A DNA stretch of 27,047 nt, taken from a virus. The stretch lies in the IMG/VR virus record IMGVR_UViG_3300020442_002484, positions 1 through 27,047 of that record; one strand, 5' to 3'. A program made the translations under genes and the position numbers. The notes under the pieces were generated by a model that was not told the origin of the DNA, made no database searches, and was given only the letters and a program-made list of their open reading frames with translations. Shown here piece after piece: positions 9,496-21,500 of the stretch. Positions within the stretch are counted from its first letter, which is position 1. Each line of letters starts with the position of its first letter.

Positions 9496-9522
9496 TTTTT
9501 AAAAGTGACTTTTTCTATGATC

Positions 9523-9530
9523 TATTTATG
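9523..9530 (-). promoter_or_regulatory. Putative T4-like late promoter before gp8 (CATAAATA)
   Basis: On the minus strand the sequence CATAAATA matches the T4 late promoter TATAAATA at seven of eight positions and fits the NATAAATA form I recall for cyanophage late genes. It overlaps the TAA stop of the 4501-aa gene and ends 27 bases before the gp8 ATG, a spacing similar to that of the element before gp25. One identical octamer also occurs inside gp8 (8067-8074), so chance matches happen in this AT-rich DNA. Confidence 0.55.
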
Positions 9531-12500
9531 GGGAAATATAACCAAGATATTTAATTGGATTCTTTCTCCTCAATAGTGGATTAGTTCCAATACCTGCCTG
9601 AAGTCCATTATTTTGGATATTCCAGATTTGATTCTTGATTCTAACTGGAAGACCAACCTTACCCCAGGTATAGTAACCATAGAATGCTGTAGTTGCTAGA
9701 CCAACAACATTATTTGAACCTGAACTCTGAAGAGCAACAACAACAGACGTAACTGTTGTACCAAATCCAACAGTAGTTCCAAGTCCATTTATTCCTGCTG
9801 GAATTACGGACTGTTTGGTATAGTAATCAATGCATTCGTATGTCATATCCGCATGTAATGTGGATATTCCAATGACCGATCCATCTGCACTCAATGAAGT
9901 TTGTGCGGCACTAACAAAATTAGATTGAGTAACATTGAACAAGTCTCCTGTAGTGATTCCAGGAAGAGTTACATTTACACCACGTCTTATTTCAGAATCC
10001 ATGGGAATGTATAGATCAAGAACCACACCAAGACTTGTTCCAGCACCAATTACGGTTGTTCCTACCCCAACAACTAAACCATAATCCCCCTCGTAAGATA
10101 CAAATGGACATTCTTCAATTGCTCTCTTTGGTGGTGCAACAAGAGCAGGTGGAGGATTAATACTTGCAACTGTAAATTTAATTGGAGCTGCAAGTGCCCA
10201 CTTTCTAGAAGTTGTCGCTAGACCAACATTATCATAAGTATCAACAAATAATGTATCACCTACTAGATAATTGCTACCACCTTCAATAATACTGACAGAA
10301 GCAACATTAAAGTTAAGCGTACTTAACTCAATATCAGCAACTGCACCTACGCCAATACCAGTTTCACTCTTGAGTTTTGCACCTCTGAAGAAGTTGGTAT
10401 TTGTATCAACTGATGGGAATCCAGATCCTTGTTGAAGAACTGTCATGGATGACAGAGGACCGTAATAATAGTTTGTACCACCTGCACTAACTGTTGCAGA
10501 AGTTACTGAACCTCCAGCACCAATAGTTACTCCTCCAATTGCTTGTGTTCCATCTCCATATGGTTTTGCAATAGTAACTTCTGGGGCAGCAGTATATCCA
10601 TAACCTGGATTTACTACCTGAAGTCCAGTAATTGTTCCTCCAGCACCAATAACCACCGATAATCTTGCAGGTTCTAATCTATCCTGAGATACGATTTCAA
10701 TTACAGATCTATCTTGAGCACCAATACCTTCAAATGGGTTGTCAAATAGAGGTCTTAAGTCATTAACGTATACTGCGCTATCAGCAATACCAATATTACT
10801 AATAATATTTGTATTTGGATTAATTACTGGTTCATAATAAACTCTATCCTTACCGATATAATTATTATCGATAATCTTATCTACTGTTTGTTTTGTCCAA
10901 GATAGTGGTCTTTCAAACAGTTCATTTAATGTGACACCTTGACCAGCATAGTTATTAGTAATAACTTTATCTGCTGCTTTAATGTCCATAACAAGACGAT
11001 TCTCTTGTGTAAAGGTGGTATCAGTATTACTATAAAGTTGTACCTCATCACCAACTTCAACCGAAGGAAGAACGTCTACAGTACGAACGTCAATTGTTTG
11101 AGTACCAGTGTACATAAAGATTTTTGCAGTATCTCCTGTAGTGGTAAATCCTGTTATACCGCCTTTTGGTGGTTCAGTAAATCTAATGGTGCTACCACCA
11201 TTGAACTGATAACCTTCTCCAGGGGTCTGCAGAATATCGTTAACAAACACAAGAAGGTTAGACTCAAGATTAATTCCAGAGTTAGATCTTGCAAAGAATG
11301 AGATACTATCTCCGTTTACCGATAGAGGGAATAATCTTCTTTGACCATTAAAGAATGGGTCGATTTCATCAAGAACAATAAACTCACCAACGTTCCATCC
11401 AGCGAATTTAGATTGGAATACTTCATCAATAGTCAATTGGAATTCACTGTATGTCGCAAGTCCAACAAAGGTGTGTGGGAATTGCTTACCCTGTGGAGAA
11501 GGTCCAGCGAATACGGTAATTGTTGTAGAAGTGTATGAGGTAATGCCAACGTTTTGATCTGCAATATTAGTGTCTATATTTGGTCTAGGATATGCCAATA
11601 TAGCACTGTAATCATCACTTGCACATCTGAACAGGAGCGATCTGTTCGCAATAGTAACAGTGTTTGCTGTCGTCAGTGTGTGAATACCTATGGTAAGAAC
11701 AGACTCACCTGATACTGGGTCATAAGTCGCATCTGTTACTGCATAAGTATTCACACCATCAGATACTGGTTCTACTGCATTAGATGTTCTTGTTGCAAAT
11801 GTTTGAATACCAGTTGTTCCGCCAATAGCAACTGTTAATCTCTCTCCAGATCCATATCCATATCCAAAGTTATTAATTTCAAAGTTTAAAATGGTCGAAT
11901 CTTTACTTGGAACAAGATCAATAGTAGCTCCTGTACCAAACCCACTATTTACGTCACTGTAAATTAATGGAATATTATAGAGACTTGTTGGTTCATCAAA
12001 TACAACATCAAGAGGTCTTCTCAGTGTTCCACACCTCTTATACGTATGTGTATATGGCGAAGGACCAGAATTAATGATGAATGAGTAGTCATCAATAATT
12101 TTAACAATTCCAGTTCCATTTGTTGCTGGGTCTTGACCAGATGGAGAATTGTTAATTGGTCTAGGAGCAAGAATAATCTCCTCAACAATACCACCAGAAG
12201 TATAGAAAGACTCGGCAGTACTTACGCCAACATTGATTTCAAATTCATCAATACTATTGATTCTGGTGACTTGTGTTCCGCAATATGTTGGGTCACTTAC
12301 TCTTGGATGAGTAAGAATTCCAACTCCACCATCGTAAGAACATGTGAATGCCAAACCAGTAAGTGCAACATCAGTACCAACTTTTAACTTATGTCCAAAT
12401 GTTAGAGTTCCACCTTCAAGATAAGAGTGTGGAATAGTAGAAATTCCCGCATTAAATGTAAGTTGATACCAGTTTGGTGCAGAAGTTACACTAAAGGTGT

Positions 12501-15500
12501 CTCCAAGAGGAGAGTTTTGTGCATTTCCTGGGAAGATATTTGTTGTAATACCAGTTTGAACAACACCACCTGATACATATGCATGAGAAATCGAAGATAC
12601 ACCAACATTAACAGTAAAGGAAGTTGTTGTTCCGACACTATTAACATTAAAGAAATACCCCTGAGATCCATCTGGGAACTTAGTTGTTGTAAGACCAGCA
12701 GTTACCTGCCCAGCATCATTCTCAATATAAGTATGAGGAATAGTAGATACACCAACATTTAACTCAAATTTATCAGATGCAGTTACAGCAGTAACTGTAA
12801 ATGTATTTCCTTGAGTGCCATCTGGGAAAATAGTTGTTGTGATTCCAGAACCACCAGGACAACTAAATTCTAAATTATCTAATCTAATATCACTTCCAAT
12901 TCCTATAATGCCAGTAATAGGATCAGAAGTAGTAACTGTAGACAGACCAGTAACATTGTCATACTGGAACTGCGTAATAGTAAATGTTTGTCCATAACCT
13001 GTAGGACCTCCAATGGGACAACTAAAGATGAGTTCTCTCATCTTGAAATCATCAGATGCACTAAGACCGTGATCTGCAGTAGTAAATACTGTTGCTAATC
13101 CAGTAGTATTGTCATACTGGAAATCATAAACTGCAAGAGTATTGCCATATCCAACACAAGAAAGTGCTAATCCAGCAAGACTGAAGCTTCTTCCGATAGC
13201 TGTCATCGGAACAATCTTCATTGGTTCTAATGTTGTAATTGTAGCGAGACCAGTAGTATTATCATATGTAAAGTCAGATACAGTAAATGTAGATACACCT
13301 GTAGTGACTGTCATGATGCCAGTTGTGGTATCATAAAGAGCATTAGTTACATCAACTGCAGGATAGTAATCGCAGGTAAATGCAGCACCAACAACCTGAA
13401 CCTCATCCCCAAGAGAAAGGTTATGTGGGGTAGATGTTGTAACTGTCGTTATTCCAGTAATTGAACTGTATCCAATATTTGCAACTTCTCTAGGAGCATA
13501 AAATACCTGAGAATTTGTAATTGCAACACCAATAACATGTCCGTCAAGAACAGTTGCAACACCGACTGGGGTAATATTTGCTGCACCCTGGCTTGCAGTC
13601 TGAATACCCACAGATACAGTTTGTAAACCAGATCTGTAACCAGAACCACTATTACCAATCGAGATATTTGAGATAGTTCCTGCAGTAGATACAACTGCGG
13701 TTCCTCCCGCAGATACTAATGGTTGGAATCCATATCCAGCTCTAGAAGCAACACTAACAATTACACCACCTTTAGGTACTTTGTTTACATTAATATCATT
13801 ATGAAGTTCTGGATCAGTTACTTCACCATTAAATCCTAATAATAACTGCCCTCCACCTGCTTCTAACTTGTAGTCTCCTTCAATATTAGTAAGAACGTTA
13901 CCAAGTCTTTGGGGACCTTGGAAAATGTCATCAATAAGAACAATAGTATTTTGTGCAGACACATTATCAATATCATTACCCTGATACTTCAAGTAGAAAG
14001 AAGTTGTAATTCCGTTGAATTGGTCAGAGATATCATCATAAACATAGTTGTTGTCATATGCAGGAATGAATACTGATGTAAATCCTTGATTCAATGCAGA
14101 TCTTAAGAAGATTCTTCCACTAAATCTAGAACTTGTTGTTAATCCAGAGTAATCGACTTCACCAGCATTTTGTGCTGTAGTACCAAATCCAACAGGAAGA
14201 TTACCCCAAGGTCCTTCAATAAAGTGAAGATCATTATTAACTACACTATAATTACCAACTTGCTTTACAATGTTAGATCCAGAAGAATGAGATGTTGAGA
14301 TGGTTCCCATCCATCCTCTTCTAACTGTCAACTCATTGGTATCCCCATCTACAGCAGCAACAAGAACAACCTCATCATTTATCTTGAGAAGATCTCCACC
14401 AAATATAGTTGTAATTCCAGATACGCTTATAACGGTACTACCAACACCCACATTTGCAGATAATCCAGTAGTATATGCAGTTCCAACCATTGGAGATTGA
14501 ATTGTGCCATTAACTGTGATTAAAAGTCTATTGTTTGGATTTCTTGCTCTAAATAAGTGCTGAGTTCCAATACCAACTCCAGTTATTCCAACACCAATAG
14601 GATTAAACAAGAGAGCATTTGTTGCAGAAATCGCAACTCTTACCTTTTGATTATCTTGCTTAATAATTGTAAATTGAGATGGTAGCAAACTGGTAGTTCC
14701 GATTCCAGGACCAAAGTCAGTCTCAGCAATTCTAATTGCATTTGACCTATCATTATTTGGTGGAATATAGTCCACTAATTCTCCACTAACAAAGTAATGA
14801 TTTGCTATGTTTATAGTTCCTTCACCAGGACTAATTAATGTAGAATCGCTTCCATCAAATTCAATTTCAAAAATTGGTTTACCTTCAGTAAATAATTCAA
14901 AATCTCTCTTTACGCCATTAAATTGATCACTAAAGTCATCAATAGCAAGAACTCTATTGCCAATAAATTCTTGATATTTTGCCAAGAATGGTAAGTTAAA
15001 TAGAATTTCGTTAGATACTAAATCACCACTAACATCAATACTCTTTTCTCTACCAATATCAAAGTCTCTTACAGTGTTAAGATCAACAACATTTGTCAAA
15101 TCAGAGATCGCAATTAATGCATTCAGATCTTGAGAAGTAGATATACCACTAATTGTTGGATCATAAGAATCAATTACTAACTCACTAAACTTCTTGAATC
15201 CTGCTGTATGGTTAAGATTACTAACCATGGGATTCCATTTTTCAAAACTAATTGGGGATCTTACAGCATAAGAGAAGAATTGATAATAGTCATTATCATG
15301 AACTCTTTGGAAGAATCTATTGAGTTTACCAGTATCCTTTAACCATCCCTTCTTAGTGATACTATTAGATGCAATAACATACTTGGAATTAATTCCATCC
15401 ACAGATGAAATGAGACCTTTATTTTGAGAAGATTGACCAATAATTAAGTCATCAACTTCAAAAGGAATCTTTGATCTTACTCTTAAGTATTCATTTCTAA

Positions 15501-18500
15501 AGTCATATGACTGAACTACACCAGTATTTGCATCTTGTGCAACAATAATCTCACCAGTTCTAAATGAATCCTTCTCAAGTTCAATGTCAAATGATGGGAA
15601 ATATGATTCTGGCGTAACAGTTCCAAAAGAATCAAAACTATCAAAGTTTCCAGGAACTTCTCCAACCTTCAATACACTCGCCATATTGTAAGTAATCGTC
15701 GGATTGTCTCCACCAAGATCTGGATCTACTTCAGTGAGAACAAATAGTTCATAACCAAAGTCAGCAGAATTATATCCTGTTCCTTGAACACTACTATCAA
15801 TATTAGTGTTCTCAACAATAACCTTATCACCAACTTCAAAAGGATAATCTGCTACAGAATTGAATGTAACAGCAAATCCTATAGTAACATCTAGTGTTCC
15901 TGCATCAAAAGTAATTGAATCAATTCTTACACCATTTGGATTATTGATGGGTAGAATTCTTGGAGTAACATTATACAAACCTGTTGTATTTCTAATAACA
16001 GTTACTTCAGTGTCTCCAATATCATAACGAAGTGACGCTTCAGTGTTAACTCTACCTGTGAATCCGTCAAGAACAATTAATTGTGGTGGAATAAAATAGT
16101 TAACACCAGGATTAATAATTTTAATCTCTTTGAATTTAGATAGAGGTTCAATCTTGTACGTATATGGGAACTGTGCAATTGGTCTTAATGTTTTGTCTGG
16201 TGGATAATCAAACCCAATGTCAGTCAAGACTACAGTATCTGCCTTTCCGATAGTCGTACTTGCAGGAAGGAAAATTGCATTTGTACCACCAATACTAACA
16301 ATTTGAGAGACATTGGGAAGAGCAGTATAATTTCTTCCAATAGAATCTAGAGTGACTTCAGCAACAGGTCCAAGTGCAGTCAAAGAGGTTGTTGTATATG
16401 TAATTGTTGCCTCATTATCTGGATAAAGATCTCTCTCTGGAGTATTTCTTAGAGTATAATTAAATGTTGTCGAACCAATTCCTGTTGCATTTGCAGTAAC
16501 ATTAAACTTACTATTAACGATCGACAATTTATTAGAATTTTTAATATTAAACTTATCGCTAATAATCTCTAATTTTGCTGCAGACGCTCCATTGTATCTA
16601 ATAGGTTGTAAGTTATAGTACAAATTATTTGGTGTGTTATCATCAATGATTAACTCCAGTTTTGCACCAGGGTCACCAATAGTTCCAGAAGTTTTTACAT
16701 TGAATGCACCAACATTTTCTTTAGCAGTGAAGAATTCATCACTAAATTCTGAGTCAGAATATAAGAAGAAGTTAAATGCAGGAAGTGAATTTGCAATTAA
16801 AGTTTGATCAGAAAGATCAAAAATAACAGTAGAATTTCTTACACCTATAATCTCTGGATTGATTGGACTAAGTTGTCCAGGAGATTGAGTTTGAATGTCT
16901 ATAATCTGAACATCCTTCTCTGAAGAGATTACATCATAGTAGAACTCAGACAAAGATATTGTATTGTCATCTAACTTGATGACATAATACATACTAGAGT
17001 TTGTCAACCCCTGAGGAGCAGATGCAGAGTTGAAGATAACTTTTTCGCCATTTTTAAATCCATGATTTTGTATACTAATGGTATTTCTCTCAACGTTAAC
17101 CTGAGAATCAATAAAGTTTCTTGGATCAACAACCATTCGACGATTTACATCATCATATGCAATTCTGAATGTAGTTTGTATGCCAGATATAACATTTACA
17201 GTGACTAAATCCTGATCAGCAAGACCATGTGCTGTTTTTGTTGTAATAGTTGCTGTCTTTTTATAAGCGTCACCAACAATGGTAAGATCTTTATTTGTAG
17301 TGAAACTATGAATTTCTCCACTTCCATAAGTGCTTAAATCATATAGTTTTAATGGATCAGAACCAACTCCGACAAATCCACCCGTACTACCAATACCAAC
17401 TTTTTGAGTAGAGATTCCAATAAAATCAGAATCATATGCTGCAACGTAAAGTTGATCATCAGTTTCTAATGGGAATGTTGTGCTTGCAATACTTACACTT
17501 ACTCCAGTTCCCCCAGCACCAACAGAATATGTAATTAGATCATTAGTACTAAATCCATGTCCTGGTAAGTAGAACGTATTTAATCTTGGTCTAATTATTT
17601 GAGGTTGAGTAACGCCAGGATTGCTAATATACAACAATCCACTCTTATCATCAGTTTTTACAACAGCAGTCCCCTGAGTACTGTAGTAAGAACTTCTAAG
17701 AACTCCATTCTCAATTTGAGCACCCCAAACATAGATTGTTGGAGAATCATTCAGAATTAAATTCTCAGTTCCGAGAGTTCCAATTTTAAGATTATGTTGT
17801 CCAGCATTTGTAAATGCTTGGAATGAAAATCTCTGCCATTTTGAGGTTAATGTTACTTCACTGTGGTGATAGGTAAGTCCATCATCCAAAATAATGAAGA
17901 TCTTTTCTCCACCAAGATTACCTCTTAAGAATACTGATACTACATAATCATCAGCAGACAAACCAACACTAGAATATTGCAGTCCAAATCCATCTCCAGT
18001 TCCAGTTGTTGATGCAAAAGATACTTTTGCTGCTTCTAAAGATCCATCTGGAGAACTTGCATTGTAGTATTCTACGGTTCCAGTTCCTACACCAACTGTG
18101 TAGTAATTCCAATTGGTAGAAATTCCTTGAGGTACTGGATCAGAATATAAAAGTAAATTCTCTGAAGGAATAGTTACAGATTCACTAGGATCAAAGTAAT
18201 ACGTTCTATCTAACTCATATTCAGTTGATGTTGAGAATCCAGTTTTGACAGTAAACTTCCTAGTTTGTTCTACCAAAGAACTACCACTAGTGTGTATTCC
18301 AGAGGTGTTGTTAATTTGTCTCTGTACCCTAACTCTAGAATCTTGAGGATATACATTAAGAATTTTTACCAATTCATTATCAATTTCATAAAAATCATCT
18401 TCCCTCAAAGTTGGATAAGTTAGGTTGCCAGTTACATTGAAATACGTTACAATTCCAGTTCCAGAAGAATTGCCTACAGTATTTGATAGAGTCAATGTAT

Positions 18501-21500
18501 TTGTGGATACACCTATTGGATAACTGCTACCAAACTGAGTAGAAAGGATATTCAAATTTTGAATGGAAATAATATCCCCATCGCCAAATCCATGTGCAGT
18601 GCTACCAAATCCAACATATCTACCATCACTAATAGATGGTGCAAATTCGACACTTTGTAAAATTGATTCTTTATATTCAATTTTACTTACATTCTTACCA
18701 GAGAGTTTGGATATCCTTGCATAAGCACCAGAACCTCCTGTGTCTTTATTATCGAAGTAGATATTATCAGACAATGAATAATTATCACCAGGAGATACAA
18801 TATTCAGTTTTGTAACCTGACCTGGAGAAGAAGTTTCTACTTCCGTAAATCCTTCTGCAAAATCATCTGGTTGTAAGAATCCCTGATACTTCGTATAAGT
18901 ATTCAAAAGATTAAGATGACCAGTATATCTAATCCAACCAGATTCATTTATATTAACGAATAATACATTTGAGAACTGATCAAAATTATAATCAATTGGT
19001 TTAGATTTATATCTATCTCCAATTACATAAGGAAATATTGGTTTCCTATATCCATTAAGTGGTCCACTTGATTCTGGAGTTGAGTTTATTGTTGTAAAAT
19101 ATGCATAAACACCATTTGGGAATTCTGGTGTTTTGCAATATCTACCATTATGGATATCTAAGTCACCGTTACCAACAAATCTATGGTCCTCAACAAACAT
19201 TCCTGCAGGGAAAATTGCAGTAGAAGGTCTACCTGAGGGCAGAATAAGTTCATAACCACTTTCTAATCTCTTTATAGCACCACCTTCTTTATCAGCATAT
19301 CCATATGGTCCATAAATTGGATTACCATCATATGCCCAACCTACGATAGGTGAATGATATAAAGTTGCATTTGTGTCATTATCAATATCATCTCTATAGA
19401 TTGTGTTGCCATTTATGTCTAAAGAAGTAGACAATACCTTTCTTCTAAACTCCCTACCAGGATATCCATGAGTATATTGAAGTCCTTTCTCAGAAGTTAA
19501 AGCACTTGTAATTATACCGTCATCAGGATTTATTTTTTCTGCCTGAATAATTCGCTCAACATTATTAATAGTCCAATTTGTTATCTTGGCATTAAATTGT
19601 GCTCCAGAACCTGTTGATACTACGTTCAATGTTGTATCAACTTGCTTGTATCCAAATCCACCATCAATAATTACAACTTCTACTAGTACACCATTAACTA
19701 CAACTGGACTTAAAATTGCACCCGTTCCACTTCCAATAACATTAATAATTGGAGGAGAATTATACTTAGAACCTCCATTATTAACAATAACACCAATAAG
19801 TACCCCAGCAGCAGAAACAATTGGTGTTAATTGAGCACCCGAACCACTCTCAAGGGTGATCTGTGGTTGTCTGTTATAGTTTAGAACACCAGAATCTCCA
19901 TAATTTGATCCACCCTCTTTTACAGAAACTGAGAATATCTCTCCAGTAAATACTGGTTGAATTTTTGCGAAAAAGTCTTGACCAGATGTTGTTGTTATAC
20001 CAATAGGTGCCTCAAGAGCGACTGTAATTGGTCTGTAGGTAATATTATGAATTCCTGTTCCACCATCAACAAAATCAACAAATCGTCTGTTGATATAATT
20101 GTAATCAGCAGGAAGAGTGCTTCCAACTCCAACAGGAGTAGTTGCTGCTACTCTAAAATGATCTTCATCAACAACACTAATATAATATTCTTTTGAAGAA
20201 CTTAAACCAACAGGAAGAACTCCATCAGAAGAAATTCTTACAATTTCCTTATTAGTATAACCATGATTACTAAGTTCAATGGTATTATTAAAAAGATTTA
20301 TATTATTCTCGGTGAAGAATGTTGTCTTGTTGGTGTAACCAGATCCACCTGATACGACTTCAATAGAACTAATTACATTCTTTTTATTAAATGCTGATAT
20401 TTTTTGAAGACCATCTCCATAAGAAGTAAATGATATTGTATTAATACCACTAATAGCATCATCTGCATTATTATGTAATTTTATTGTAGTTGGATCTACT
20501 ACATTTACAAAGTAAAATGAGTCATCTACTAGACCACCAATTTCGGTCTGACTCTGAGAAGAATATACGACCTGCTCATAATCACGGAATTTATGATATG
20601 TACCAAATCCAATAGTATTATCACTGATATTTAAGTTTTGATATAGACTTCCTGCGTTAAAAGTTACCGAATGCGTAATTTTTGACAGATTGCATTTCGC
20701 CTCTGCAGAGTCACCATTACCACCAGAAATAGTGACCTTTGGTTCCTCAGAGTAATCAAATCCCTTATCAATAATATCAATTCTACTGAGAGATCCTCTA
20801 ACATTACAAACTGCCTTTACACCTGTACCAAAAGTAGTATTTCCAACTCCAGTATTGTCATCTATAACAATAATTGGTGGATTCACTACATCATAGTTGT
20901 TATCTCCAGGAGCAGAAACTTCAATTCCCTCGATTTCACCATAATATAAAGTATCTGAAGATTTATAATTTAATATCTCAACTCCATTAATAAACATTCC
21001 AGTATTGCCTGGAAGAGTTATTGAAGATTCTATAGATTCAATAGGTTTTGGTGCAGAAAACTTCCTAATAACATCTTGAGATCTAATAGTTCTTGATTGG
21101 AATTTAAGAAGTTCAAATTTATTATTAAATACAGTTCCAAATACCTTTACAAAAATTCCACTTCTAATATTGGATCTGGAAGTTGCTAGTCGTATTGTAG
21201 CAGCATTTACTTTATAAACAAAATATTGACCTTCTTGAATATCTAAACCAATATTATTATTGTAATTGTAATAAATTGCATCACCAGTTGAGAATGCATT
21301 TGCACCAATTACAAGATCAAATCCATCAAACTGCCCACTAAAAGTGACAGCAAGATCTTCTACAACAATAGGAGTGTTGTAGTAGTCAGGTAATGATGAT
21401 GCAACAACGTAAGTATCATCCTCATTAATATAAACATTTTGAACATTTGCTGATATAATGTTCAGTTCTGGATTGTTTACTGATTCTGTTTTCGATACAC

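Noticed and set aside
9501-9513. AAAAGTGACTTTT palindrome just before gp8
   Set aside because: Six-base arms with a single-base spacer of mostly A and T cannot form a good RNA hairpin and are readily expected by chance here.
12900-13300. Regularly spaced repeats that might suggest a CRISPR array or a DGR template
   Set aside because: They stay in frame with a protein repeat, the intervals are not unique spacers, and there is no reverse transcriptase or cas gene in the window.
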